Source: a virus. Taken from it: DNA of 36,942 nt. Every line of letters begins with the position of its first letter. Within the stretch, counting starts at the first letter, position 1. Both the position numbers and the translations under genes were made by a program. Below, piece by piece: positions 20,881-29,370 of this stretch. The notes under the pieces are model-generated. The model searched no databases, was not told where the DNA came from, and worked only from the letters and a program-made list of their open reading frames with translations. The DNA lies in the IMG/VR virus record IMGVR_UViG_3300048588_000283, positions 1 to 36,942 of that record, one strand, 5' to 3'.

Positions 20881-22265
20881 GCGACCGCGTAACGAGCATC
20901 ATCAGCACCAGCCCGTCCGCTCCGGCCGTCGGTGGCCGCAAGAGCGGCCGGTTCATGATCGTCGGCCAGACCCAGACCGGCCCGGGGGATGCCCCGCGTG
21001 TGGTGAAGTCGCTGGCGGAGTACTCGTCCGTGTACGGGAACCGTGCCGGCGGGTCGAGCATGTACGACGCCGCGGAGCTGGCGTTCAAGTCCGGCGTCGC
21101 TGAGCTCGTCGTCGCCCGTGCGGTCGGCCCGACCCCGGTGAAGGCGACCGTGTCGCTGGACTCGGGGAAGATCGTCGTGACGGCGAAGGACCCGGGCGCG
21201 TACGCGAACGGGTGGACCGCCGCCTGGGATGCCGCCAGCAAGACCCTCACGGTCGTCGCCGGGTCGGTCACGGAGACGTACGTCGGGGCGACGGCGGCGG
21301 AGCTGCTGCTCGCGGCCGCGTCGAGCCAGCGGGTCACCGTCACCTCGTCGGGCACCCTGCCGGCCGGGAACGTGACCGCGACCGCGCTCGCATCCGGCAA
21401 TGACGACTTCGCGAACGTCGCCTGGGCCACGTCCCTGGCGCTGCTGTCGCCGGACCTCGGCGCCGGTGCCGTCGCCGTCCCGGGTGTCGCGTACGGCACG
21501 GTCGGGCAGGCCCTGGCGACGCACTGCGCGTCCACGAAGCGGCACGGCCTGGTCACCGCCGCGGCCGGCACCGCCGTCGCCGGCCTCGTCTCGGCGGCCG
21601 CCACGATCAAGGCATACACGTCGAGCGAGTTCCTCGACCTCGTCGGCCCGTGGGTGAAGGTCCCCGACGGCGCCGGTGGCGTGAAGACGATCGACCCGAC
21701 CCCGTTCGCCGCCGGCCTGCGGGCCGCAGCCCACCGGGTGTCCCCGGGTGAGTCCGCCGCGGCGGAGGTGTACGCCCGCGGCGTCGTCGACGTGTCACCT
21801 GAGTACCAGATCAGCTCGTCGGACTGGTCGACGCTGCACGCGGCCCGGATCTCCAGCATCCGCACCGTCGGCGCGTACACGCGTCTGTACACGTACACGA
21901 TGCTGACCGCGCCGGGCGGCAACGCCAACCTGGTCGGCGGCCAGTACCGGGACCTGATCAACGCGATCACGGTCGACGCGGAGGAGATCCTCGAGTCCGA
22001 GACGAACTCCCCGGCGTCCCCGGCGCGGCTGGCGCAGGTCGCCGGCCGCCTGTCCGCGATGCTGGCCCCCTACTCGGGGACGTACCTGGCGGTGAAGACC
22101 GCGGCCGACGGCAACCTCGTCGACCCCGGCTACCGCGTCGAGGTGTCCACCGGCACCGCGCCGGCCGACAACCGCATCGAGGCCCGGATCTCGCTGCGCC
22201 TGTCCGAGTCGATCGACTTCGTCGACCTGGTCGTCGCCGTCGGCGACGCGTCCGCCTCCCTCTAA
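20877..22265 (+). CDS. Contractile tail sheath protein
   Basis: 462 aa from a GTG. It begins with a sheath-type arm and GRFMIVGQTQTGPGD, followed by VKSLAEYSSVYGNRAGGSSM, a signature of the phage sheath N-terminal domain, then a variable beta-domain (about 90-190), and a C-terminal region (SSIRTVGAYTRLYTYTM, LVDPGYRVEVSTGTAPADN, LRLSESIDFVDLVV) that matches the sheath C-terminal domain. This shows that the particle is a myovirus-type phage. The sheath surrounds the tube encoded next and contracts on adsorption. Confidence 0.95.
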   Translation: MSDRVTSIISTSPSAPAVGGRKSGRFMIVGQTQTGPGDAPRVVKSLAEYSSVYGNRAGGSSMYDAAELAFKSGVAELVVARAVGPTPVKATVSLDSGKIVVTAKDPGAYANGWTAAWDAASKTLTVVAGSVTETYVGATAAELLLAAASSQRVTVTSSGTLPAGNVTATALASGNDDFANVAWATSLALLSPDLGAGAVAVPGVAYGTVGQALATHCASTKRHGLVTAAAGTAVAGLVSAAATIKAYTSSEFLDLVGPWVKVPDGAGGVKTIDPTPFAAGLRAAAHRVSPGESAAAEVYARGVVDVSPEYQISSSDWSTLHAARISSIRTVGAYTRLYTYTMLTAPGGNANLVGGQYRDLINAITVDAEEILESETNSPASPARLAQVAGRLSAMLAPYSGTYLAVKTAADGNLVDPGYRVEVSTGTAPADNRIEARISLRLSESIDFVDLVVAVGDASASL

Positions 22266-22292
22266 CCGCCGCCGGCCTCGAAAGGACCCACC

Positions 22293-22706
22293 ATGGCCAC
22301 CCCGATCCTCACCAAGGACCGCGTCCTCATCGGGCTCGACAAGATGCCCGGCGACTGGGACACCTGCTCCGACCCCGGCTTCGGCCGCGAATCCTCGCCG
22401 ATGCGGCGCTCCGCCGACGCCCAGATGGAGAACGTCAACGGGCGCCTCACCTACGAGGACATCACCCTGACCCGGTTCTGGGACGAGACCCGCGACGCGG
22501 CGATCGTCCGGCAGGCCAAGGCGAACATCGGCGCGTACAACGACATCACCCTGTCGCTGACGTCGCTGTCCTCGGACGGTGTCCCGCTCGGGGCACCCGA
22601 CACCTATGTGGGGTCGGTGAAGACCGTGCAGAAGGTCGGCTCGGACGCCAACTCCACGGACCCGGTCAAGCTGACCGTCGTCCTCGCCGTCGCCCGCGGC
22701 GCCTGA
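22293..22706 (+). CDS. Tail tube protein
   Basis: 137 aa. Compact and beta-rich with RLTYEDITLTRFWDETRDAA, a strand-turn pattern of the tail tube fold (Hcp/gpFII-like), and a C-terminal KLTVVLAVAR strand. Small tubes directly after the sheath gene are the rule in contractile phages (P2 FI-FII order). It polymerises around the tape measure protein and is inside the sheath. RBS gaaagga is good. Confidence 0.88.
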   Translation: MATPILTKDRVLIGLDKMPGDWDTCSDPGFGRESSPMRRSADAQMENVNGRLTYEDITLTRFWDETRDAAIVRQAKANIGAYNDITLSLTSLSSDGVPLGAPDTYVGSVKTVQKVGSDANSTDPVKLTVVLAVARGA

Positions 22707-22726
22707 CCAGGAAGGGGACCACCGGC

Positions 22727-23239
22727 ATGAGCGGTGACCTCGAGTTCGACAACGGCTACACCCCCGGCGACGACGTGCCGGTGGTGGCGCGGTCCCTGAA
22801 CGAGCGGATCCGCGCCGACTTGGCGCAGCGCCGGCGCCGGGTAGTGAAGATCACCCACCCGGACCTGGTCCAGTGGGAGGTCGCATACCGGCTGCCGACA
22901 GACCGTGGCGACCTCGAGCCGTACTTCCAGCGGGCCGAGCGCGCAGCCAAGAGGAAGCAGCCATACTCATTCGACGCGGCCGTTCTCGCCGCACTGTGTG
23001 AGGGCCTGTGGTTCATGGGGGAACCGGTCGAGGGAGAAGACGGCAATCCCGTCACGTTCCGTGACCCGGCGTTCCTGGACCTCGTGGAGGCGGGCACACC
23101 GTCCGATGCAGTTCGCTCCGTATACGGGTCGGACGGTGTCGTCAGCCAGGTCGCCAAGCAGCTGCTGCGCGAGGCCGGGTTCGACGACGATGCCGAGGTG
23201 CAGGCCGAGGACATCGGGGACCCTACGCGCCTCGCCTGA
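22727..23239 (+). CDS. Tail assembly chaperone (upstream frame)
   Basis: 170 aa. Between tube and tape measure, with helical middle (DAAVLAALCEGLWFMGEP, AVRSVYGSDGVVSQVAKQLL) typical of tail assembly chaperones (lambda gpG, P2 gpE analogues). It binds the tape measure during tail assembly and is not in the mature tail. Downstream the -1 frame is open and has its own coding character, as in the programmed frameshift pair of many tailed phages. Confidence 0.85.
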   Translation: MSGDLEFDNGYTPGDDVPVVARSLNERIRADLAQRRRRVVKITHPDLVQWEVAYRLPTDRGDLEPYFQRAERAAKRKQPYSFDAAVLAALCEGLWFMGEPVEGEDGNPVTFRDPAFLDLVEAGTPSDAVRSVYGSDGVVSQVAKQLLREAGFDDDAEVQAEDIGDPTRLA

Positions 23240-23427
23240 CCGTCCAGCAGTGGCTGGCCGGTGACGGCGAGGAGCACGCCCACCCGCTGATCACGTTCGT
23301 GCAGCGGTACGCGCGGGCGTTCCACCAGGACCCCGTCACCGCCGGGCAACGGCCGGAGACGGACCTGACGCTGATGCAGCTGTACTACGAGTCGGCGGCC
23401 GCCGACACAAATCGTGAGGGAGAGTGA
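23236..23427 (+). CDS. Tail chaperone extension in -1 frame (no own start)
   Basis: Directly at the stop of the upstream frame, the -1 frame continues as LTVQQWLAGDGEEHAHPLIT and ends in LMQLYYESAAADTNREGE, about 63 residues with coding-like composition. No good start codon or RBS precedes it. This fits a ribosomal -1 frameshift giving a G-GT type fusion, as in lambda and P2. The slip site is likely in the last codons before 23236; a G-run (cggggaccc at 23215-23223) is a candidate, but is not a canonical heptamer. An assembly error is the alternative. Confidence 0.7.
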   Translation: MTVQQWLAGDGEEHAHPLITFVQRYARAFHQDPVTAGQRPETDLTLMQLYYESAAADTNREGE

Positions 23428-23428
23428 C

Positions 23429-25594
23429 GTGTCGTACTCCGACGAGCTCTCCGTCAAGCTCACGACCAAGGACGAGATGTCCGCACGCCTCAAGGGCGTG
23501 AAGAAGGAACTCGAGAGCACGACCCGGGCGATGGCAGTAGCCCGGAAGGAGTTCCAGGACACCGGTTCGCCTGAGGCCTTGTCGGAGCTGAAGCGGCTGG
23601 AGAAGCAGCACCAGGAACTTGCCAAGGCGTACCGGGAGTCATCGGCAGCAGCTCGCAAGGCCCGCAAGGACTACGAGGACGCCGCCAACGGCGCCACCAA
23701 GGCCAGCACCATGACTGGCCGGCTTGCGCAGTCCGTGGAGAAGCACTCCAAGAGCATCCAGCGCGCGGGCTTGGTCATGGCCGGTGCGATGGCCTTGTTC
23801 TCCAAGGGTGCGCTGCAGCAGTTCTCCCGCGTGGAGGACGCGTCTAGTGCCCTGGCTGCGACGTTCGACGACCAGGGCGACGCGATGATCGCCTGGGCGA
23901 AGAAGTCCGGCGATGCCCTGAACCTGTCCCAGGCGGACGCCCTCGACGCGCTGATGACCTTCTCAGGCTACGCCAAGACGGCCGGCCTGCAGGGGCAGGA
24001 ACTCGCGAAGTTCTCGGAGGACCTGGTGGCCCGATCTGCGGACCTGGCCTCCTACTACGGGGGCACCACGGCTGACGCGATCAACGCCATCGGCAGCGCC
24101 CTTCGTGGGGAAGCCGAACCCGCGCGGCGCTACCAGATCTTCGTCGACGACGCCGCACTCAAGGCCGAGTACTTCGCGCAGACTGGCGAGAAGGTCAACG
24201 GCACCCTGACCGCACAGCAGAAGGTCCTGGCCGCGTCGGCGCTGGTCATGAAGCAGTCGTCGGTGGCGCAGGGCGACCTCGCGCGGACCGCGGACTCGAC
24301 GGCGAACACGCTGAAGGACGCCTCGCAGCAGTGGGCCGACTTCCAGGCGGCGATGGGCGAGACGGTCGCCAAGGGCGTCACCCCGTTCCTGCGCGGCGGC
24401 AACCAGGTCCTTGGCATGCTGACGGTCCTGCCGCAGCCGGTGCAGCAGGCCGCCTTCGCGATCACGGCGCTCGGCGTCGCGGCGATGATCGCGACACCGC
24501 GACTGCTGGCCATGAACGTGGCACTGAAGGGCATCGGCCTGTCGGTCGCGGCGCTGGGGCCGATCGCGGCGATTCTCGCCGGCGGAACGGCGGCGATCCT
24601 GCAGGCCAAGGACGCCAGCGCGCAGTTGGACAGCGGCGAGAAGAACGTCACGCAGACCATGCAGGAGCAGACCGGCGTCCTGGGGTTCTTCACCTTGGGC
24701 TGGAACAACGCCGGCAAGGTGATCCGCAAGTTCACCGGAGAGGCTGAGGAAGCCGCCGAGGCAACCAAGGAAGTCGCCCAGGTCAGCGACTACGCGGCCT
24801 CACGGTCCAGGTCGCTGGCTGCCGCCCAGCGGGAGGCCGCCTCCGCAGCGAGTCTGCAGGCATCCGCGGAGAAGCGCCTGACCGGCGCCCTGGGTCGGGC
24901 TGAGCGGATGCTGGCCCGACGGGATGCGATGCGCGGCTATCGGGAGGCCATGAAAGCTTTCATCGCCAAGCCCAGCGCGGAGGCCGGCGACGCCGTGTCC
25001 CGCTCGATGCTAGGCGTCGCACAGACGTACAAGGACCCCGAAAAGCGGGCGAAGTTCGTGAAGCGGTCCTACAAGGACATCGAGGCAGCAGTGAAGGGCT
25101 CCAACCTTCCCTCCAACATCAAGACGAAGATCACCAAGCCGCTGACCGACGCCTACATCGAAGCCCGCAAACTGCTCAGCACGATGCAGGCGATCGCGGT
25201 GCAGAACGCGAACCCTGCGACTCGGAACCCGGGCGCACAGGTCGTGTTGAACAGGGCCGTGGGCGGCGCGGTATTCGGGCCCGGATCGGGCACGTCGGAC
25301 TCGATCCCGGCGATGCTGTCCAATGGCGAGTACGTCATCCGCGCCGCGGCTGCTCGCAGCATCGGGTACGACACGCTTGACCGGCTCAACGTCGCGGACC
25401 GCGCCCCGGTGCTGCCGCCGCTGGTGAACGCTCCCGTCATCTCCCTGCCCGCGTCCCAGCCCGGCCGGGACGTACCGCTGGTCGGGCACCTCGAGGTCCA
25501 CGCCTCCCAGCAGGTCGACGTCGACCTCGCCCTCATGCGGCTGCACCGGCAGCAGCAGCGCGATCAGCGGACCCGGATGGCGGGCACCCGATGA
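23429..25594 (+). CDS. Tape measure protein
   Basis: 721 aa from a GTG with RBS gagggag; a GTG at 23414 is an alternative. N-terminal coiled coil (KGVKKELESTTRAMAVARKE, KQHQELAKAYRESS), a central domain resembling the TP901/minor tail family (AQQFSRVEDASSALAATFDD-like start), hydrophobic helices at about 340-390, and a C-terminal end with GPGSGTSDSIPAMLSNGEY, a hallmark of tape measure C-termini. At about 0.15 nm per residue the tail would be roughly 100-110 nm. No lytic domain is seen. Confidence 0.93.
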   Translation: MSYSDELSVKLTTKDEMSARLKGVKKELESTTRAMAVARKEFQDTGSPEALSELKRLEKQHQELAKAYRESSAAARKARKDYEDAANGATKASTMTGRLAQSVEKHSKSIQRAGLVMAGAMALFSKGALQQFSRVEDASSALAATFDDQGDAMIAWAKKSGDALNLSQADALDALMTFSGYAKTAGLQGQELAKFSEDLVARSADLASYYGGTTADAINAIGSALRGEAEPARRYQIFVDDAALKAEYFAQTGEKVNGTLTAQQKVLAASALVMKQSSVAQGDLARTADSTANTLKDASQQWADFQAAMGETVAKGVTPFLRGGNQVLGMLTVLPQPVQQAAFAITALGVAAMIATPRLLAMNVALKGIGLSVAALGPIAAILAGGTAAILQAKDASAQLDSGEKNVTQTMQEQTGVLGFFTLGWNNAGKVIRKFTGEAEEAAEATKEVAQVSDYAASRSRSLAAAQREAASAASLQASAEKRLTGALGRAERMLARRDAMRGYREAMKAFIAKPSAEAGDAVSRSMLGVAQTYKDPEKRAKFVKRSYKDIEAAVKGSNLPSNIKTKITKPLTDAYIEARKLLSTMQAIAVQNANPATRNPGAQVVLNRAVGGAVFGPGSGTSDSIPAMLSNGEYVIRAAAARSIGYDTLDRLNVADRAPVLPPLVNAPVISLPASQPGRDVPLVGHLEVHASQQVDVDLALMRLHRQQQRDQRTRMAGTR

Positions 25595-26076
25595 CGACCG
25601 TGTCCGCCGTCCTGCCTGGCAGCGTCATCCCGGACACGCAGCTCGCCCAGCTGATCTGCCCCGGCGTCGGCACCCTCGTGCTGCCGTGGTGGCCGACCGA
25701 GGTCGAGCACGGGTCCTGGGCGCCGGACTATGCGGAGACCCCGCGGCCTGGCCGCACCCCGACCCTGACCAGGTCCAGCGACCCGCTGCCCACCCTGCGG
25801 CTCGCGTTCACGCTGCAGACCGGCGACCTCGACCAGTCGATCGGTGAGCTGCTGGCCATGGTCCGCACCCTCGCCGCGGCCAAGCCCGTCGTCCAGGTGA
25901 TGCTCGGCCCGTCCGACCGGGGCCGGTGGCGGATCCTCGAGGCCGGCGCCGTCGAGACGGACTGGGCGACCAACGGGGAACCGTCCGTCGCGGACGTCAC
26001 CCTGCAACTGCGCGCCGAGTCGAACGCGGCGATCGTCGTCGGCCCGATCCGCAAGAAGCCCAAGCCGAAGAGGTGA
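25591..26076 (+). CDS. Baseplate/tail protein after tape measure
   Basis: 161 aa. Starts in the tape measure stop (ATGA). Beta-rich with LPWWPTEVEHG, a helix LDQSIGELLAMVRTLAAAKP and the segment RWRILEAGAVETDWATNGEP, then a basic tail KKPKPKR. The position matches baseplate entry proteins of PBSX-type contractile tails that lie between the tape measure and the hub. No LysM domain is visible. The name is positional. Confidence 0.7.
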   Translation: MTTVSAVLPGSVIPDTQLAQLICPGVGTLVLPWWPTEVEHGSWAPDYAETPRPGRTPTLTRSSDPLPTLRLAFTLQTGDLDQSIGELLAMVRTLAAAKPVVQVMLGPSDRGRWRILEAGAVETDWATNGEPSVADVTLQLRAESNAAIVVGPIRKKPKPKR

Positions 26077-26082
26077 CCTGCG

Positions 26083-26265
26083 ATGGCTGATCCCGACGGC
26101 TGGGCCCTGGTCAGCGCGGAAGGCGTACCCGCGCCGGACGCGCCCGCCGGGCTCCCGGACGTCGAGGCCCTGTCCCCGGCCCGCCGGTCACCGCAGGTGA
26201 GGGCCGCACAGCGCACCGGGTCACGTCGACCTGACCTGCTGCCCCGGCAGCCGTCCGACCGATGA
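26083..26265 (+). CDS. 60-aa hypothetical tail-region protein
   Basis: The ATG lies 6 bases after the previous stop, with an RBS-like aagaggtga. The end overlaps the hub start by 4 bases. Acidic/Pro-rich N-terminal half (VSAEGVPAPDAPAGLPDVEA), then Arg-rich. In related tails a small LysM or gpX protein often lies here, but no such domain is seen. It may be a remnant of one. Confidence 0.55.
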   Translation: MADPDGWALVSAEGVPAPDAPAGLPDVEALSPARRSPQVRAAQRTGSRRPDLLPRQPSDR

Positions 26266-27107
26266 CCGCCCCCAACTTCGACACGATCACCCTCGCCGGC
26301 ACCCGGCTCACCGCTGACCTGACCGACGCGGTCACCAGCATCCAGGTCGAGTACGGCACCGGCACCGTCGCCCAGCTCACCCTCGCCGTGACCGACTCGG
26401 CGAAAGCCTTGGCCGGCAGTCCACTGCTGGCGCCGGGCACGGCAATGACCTGGCAGGGCGACCGGTGGCAGGTCGCCGGCCGGTCCTCGACCCGCGGCAG
26501 CGACGACACGCTGACGCACACGTTCACCGCCCGGTCCGCACTGGCACGGTCCCTGCGCCGCCGCTACCAGGCGTCCGCAGAGAAGAGGGTGTCCCCGTCA
26601 GAGTGGGTGACCCGCCGCGTCGCTAAGGCTGGCGGGCAGGCCGTGTGCCAGGCATCCGCGAAGCAGGGCACCATCGCCCAGTCCTCAGGCAAGGACCGGC
26701 AGTCCGACCTCGACGTGATCGCGAACCTCGGGTCCGACCAGGAATGGACGTGGGTCGAGTGGGGCGGGCGCCTGTACTTCGGGCACCGGCACTGGGCCTG
26801 GTCGACCAACCCGACCGGGCGCAGCTGGTCCGTGACCTGGGGCGTCGACCCTGCCACGGACGCACTCGGCAGCGACCTCGCGTGGGATGACGACGACACG
26901 GAGAACGCGATCGCCGGCACCGTGGACCTGCCCAACGCGTACGGGTCGCTGATCCGCCCGTGGGACAGGCTCGTCGTGGCCGGGTTCGGGCCGCTAGCGA
27001 CCGTCCTAGTGGAGCAGGTGTCCATCACCGTCGACGGGACCAGCCCGGTGCAGGTGCAGGTCGCGCAGCCGCGGCCGCCGGCGAAGAAGGCGGGGTCGAG
27101 CTCGTGA
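26262..27107 (+). CDS. Baseplate hub protein (gpD / XkdQ-like)
   Basis: 281 aa. Beta-rich, with a pattern of domains like the gp27-fold hub: an N-terminal segment FDTITLAGTRLTADLTDAVT, a ARSALARSLRRRYQASAEKR helix, a SPSEWVTRRVAKAGG region as in XkdQ/gpD proteins, and SDQEWTWVEWGGRLYFGHRH. It joins the tube end to the spike. Ends in GTGA overlap with the spike-like gene. C-terminus is Pro/Lys-rich. Confidence 0.82.
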   Translation: MTAPNFDTITLAGTRLTADLTDAVTSIQVEYGTGTVAQLTLAVTDSAKALAGSPLLAPGTAMTWQGDRWQVAGRSSTRGSDDTLTHTFTARSALARSLRRRYQASAEKRVSPSEWVTRRVAKAGGQAVCQASAKQGTIAQSSGKDRQSDLDVIANLGSDQEWTWVEWGGRLYFGHRHWAWSTNPTGRSWSVTWGVDPATDALGSDLAWDDDDTENAIAGTVDLPNAYGSLIRPWDRLVVAGFGPLATVLVEQVSITVDGTSPVQVQVAQPRPPAKKAGSSS

Positions 27108-27325
27108 TCGGTGTGGTGTCCCGCGTCACCGGCGACGGTGTCTACGTCACCGGACTGGCGAACTACCCCGGCATCGAGCTGGGCCCACTGCCTGCCCTCG
27201 TGCACCGCTACCACGATGACCCGCCCGCGACCGCGGACCTGTTCACGACCTATGAGGCAGGCGACCGGGTCCACGTCGTCGAGGACTCCCCGAACGACTT
27301 CATCGTCACCGGCATCCTGACCTGA
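27104..27325 (+). CDS. Small spike/OB-fold baseplate protein (gpV-like)
   Basis: 73 aa from a GTG. All-beta, with VIGVVSRVTGDGVYVTGLAN, then ADLFTTYEAGDRVHVVEDSP, NDFIVTGIL, which looks like the OB-fold of the gpV/gp5 family that plugs the hub. The normal C-terminal spike helix and metal-binding tip are missing. The phage may use a very short spike, or another protein gives the tip. Confidence 0.72.
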   Translation: MIGVVSRVTGDGVYVTGLANYPGIELGPLPALVHRYHDDPPATADLFTTYEAGDRVHVVEDSPNDFIVTGILT

Positions 27326-27338
27326 GAGGAGTGATGGC

Positions 27339-27635
27339 GTGATCTCGCACCCGATGCGCCTCGACTCCGCCGGTTCGATCGTCACGATCGGCGACTACTC
27401 CCCGCGCGCCGCGGGTGAGGTCGCCGGGCACGTCGTGTCCTGCTTGACCGGGGAACGTCCCCTCGCGCCGCTGTACGGGATGCGGGAGGCCGTCCTGGGG
27501 GATGTGTCCGCGGAGATGGTCGCGGCGGCCGTCGCCGTGTGCGAGCCCGAGGTCACGGTCACCTCGTCCACCGTCACCCCCGCCGGCCCCGGCCGGGTCC
27601 GCATCCAGGTCGACGTCGAATGGAGCCAGCAGTGA
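27339..27635 (+). CDS. gp25 / GPW-like baseplate wedge protein
   Basis: 98 aa from a GTG with a good RBS (gagaggagtga). RLDSAGSIVTIGDYSPRAAG, a central helix and VRIQVDVEW at the end give the gp25/GPW (lysozyme-fold, non-enzymatic) size and order. GPW-like and gpJ-like genes in tandem define the baseplate wedge of contractile tails. It ends in GTGA overlapping the gpJ-like gene. Motif agreement is moderate; synteny is strong. Confidence 0.82.
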   Translation: MISHPMRLDSAGSIVTIGDYSPRAAGEVAGHVVSCLTGERPLAPLYGMREAVLGDVSAEMVAAAVAVCEPEVTVTSSTVTPAGPGRVRIQVDVEWSQQ

Positions 27636-28732
27636 AGGACCTCGACCTCTCGGCGATCAACCTGGTCGTCGACGACCGGGACCCGCAGGCCGTGTTCGAC
27701 GCGGCGCTGGCGAAGTGGGTCGAGCTCGCCCCCACCGCCCGACCCCGCAACGGGTCGGTCGAGGCGATCCTGCTCGAGGCCGTCGCGACGGCAACCGCGG
27801 ACGGCATCTACGCGCTCAACCGGTTCGTCGGCAAGGCCGTCGAAGGGATCCTGAACCTCTACGGCGTGCCCCGGTTCGCCGGGTCCGCCGCGGCCGGCAC
27901 CGTCACCCTCACCCTCGACGGGCCCCGCACCCTCACGGTCACGGCCGGGCAGCGGCTCCTCGAGCCCTCCAGTGGCCTGGTCCTCGAGGTGTCCGCCGAC
28001 ACGACCGTCACCGCCGCGTCCAGCATCTCCGTCCCCGTGGTCACCGCCGAACCCGGTGGCGCGGGGAACGCGATCACCGCCGGCACCGCCGTCGACCTGC
28101 TCGACGCGATCCCGTACGTGGTGTCCGCGCAGGTCACCACCGGCCTGACCGGGGGAGCGGACCCCGAGTCCGACACCTCCTACGTCGACCGGGCCTCCAC
28201 CGTCCTCGCACGCGTCACCAGCTCCCTGGTCCTGCCGGTGCACTTCACCGCGTACGCGCTGCAGGACACCCGCGTGAACCGTGCCACCGTCGTCGACCTG
28301 TTCGAGCCCGGCGGCACCCCCGGCTCGGACCTCGGGCACCTGACCGTCTACGCCTACGGCTACGGCGCGGCGCTGTCCGCGCCGGTGAAGACCGAGCTGC
28401 AGGCCGCGATGCAGGCCCGCTCCGCCGCCATGATCGAGGTCCACGTCGCTGACCCCACCATCATCACCCAGGCTGTCACCCTCACCTGCCACGCCCTGCC
28501 CGGCTACTCCACCACCACCGTCCGCGACGCCATCGAAGCCGCCCTCTCGGCGTGGATGAACCCCGGCGTGTGGACGTGGGGAGACGACATCCGCCCGACT
28601 GACATCATCGCCCTGGTCTCCGCCGTCACCGGCGTCGACTACGTCGACACAGTGACCACCCCTGCCGCGACGGTCACCCTCGACGTCGACGAGCTCGCCA
28701 CCGTCGGCACGATGACGATCACCGTGATCTGA
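27632..28732 (+). CDS. Baseplate wedge protein (gpJ-like)
   Basis: 366 aa from a GTG. Matches the baseplate J family in order: a helical N-terminus (GSVEAILLEAVATATADGIY), an Ig-like beta section (GTVTLTLDGPRTLTVTAGQR), GGAGNAITAGTAVDLLDAIP, and GGADPESDTSYVDRAS, a family signature, then a C-terminal beta/helix domain (RDAIEAALSAWMNPG). It forms the baseplate wedge with the gp25-like and gpI-like proteins. Confidence 0.92.
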   Translation: MKDLDLSAINLVVDDRDPQAVFDAALAKWVELAPTARPRNGSVEAILLEAVATATADGIYALNRFVGKAVEGILNLYGVPRFAGSAAAGTVTLTLDGPRTLTVTAGQRLLEPSSGLVLEVSADTTVTAASSISVPVVTAEPGGAGNAITAGTAVDLLDAIPYVVSAQVTTGLTGGADPESDTSYVDRASTVLARVTSSLVLPVHFTAYALQDTRVNRATVVDLFEPGGTPGSDLGHLTVYAYGYGAALSAPVKTELQAAMQARSAAMIEVHVADPTIITQAVTLTCHALPGYSTTTVRDAIEAALSAWMNPGVWTWGDDIRPTDIIALVSAVTGVDYVDTVTTPAATVTLDVDELATVGTMTITVI

Positions 28733-29361
28733 TGACCGCGCCGATCCTGCATCCGGCTGCCGAGCAGGTGTACCGGCTACTGCCGGACTACCTGCAGGCC
28801 GCCGACCCCGGCACCGACTGGACCCTCGCCAAGTTCGCCGGCGCCACCGCCGTCGGGCTCGAACGGGTGAACGAGTTCCTCAACCTCGTCGACCCCGACA
28901 CGTCCGTCACCGGCACCTGCGAGGTAGTCAACCCCGCCGCCGTCCCGCGCGCCTGGCTGGCGTGGCTCGGCTGGCTCGTCGGCGTCGACACGTCACCGAT
29001 CCCCGACTCGGATGTCCGTGACGCGGTCGGGAACGCAGCCGCGACGCAGCGCCGCGGCTCCCTCGGCGCGATCCAGGACGCGGTGCAGCGCACCCTCACG
29101 GGATCCAAGTCGTGCCGGGTGTACGCCAACGCATCCAGCGTCGACCCGTACCTGATCACCGTCATCACGCTCACCGCCGACACCCCCGACAGTGCCGCCG
29201 CCCTCTCCGCTGCCTGGAATGAGAAGCCCGCCGGCGTCGACCTCGAGCTGCAGACGGTCGCGGGATCGATCTGGAGCGAGGTGGTGGCCGAGTACGCCGA
29301 CTGGAACGCCGTCGTCGCAGCGCAGCCGACGTGGAACGACCTCGTGAACTGGACCCCCTAG
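28732..29361 (+). CDS. Tail protein I-like baseplate/fibre connector
   Basis: 209 aa. Follows the gpJ-like gene with overlap (TGATG). The pattern AEQVYRLLPDYLQAADPGTD, then LEWLVGVD-like ALLAWLGWLVGVDTSPIPD, and RRGSLGAIQDAVQRTLTG matches the P2 gpI / phage tail I family that joins the baseplate wedge to the fibres. C-terminal Trp-rich strand (YADWNAVVAAQPTWNDLVNW) is of a type also seen in the repeat protein at 33297, perhaps a common fibre-binding element. Confidence 0.85.
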   Translation: MTAPILHPAAEQVYRLLPDYLQAADPGTDWTLAKFAGATAVGLERVNEFLNLVDPDTSVTGTCEVVNPAAVPRAWLAWLGWLVGVDTSPIPDSDVRDAVGNAAATQRRGSLGAIQDAVQRTLTGSKSCRVYANASSVDPYLITVITLTADTPDSAAALSAAWNEKPAGVDLELQTVAGSIWSEVVAEYADWNAVVAAQPTWNDLVNWTP

Positions 29362-29370
29362 GAGCAGCTG

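Noticed and set aside
20877-29361. Stand-alone contractile injection system or tailocin
   Set aside because: TerL, portal, scaffold, capsid, integrase and replication genes are all present and appear intact, so this is a full phage genome.
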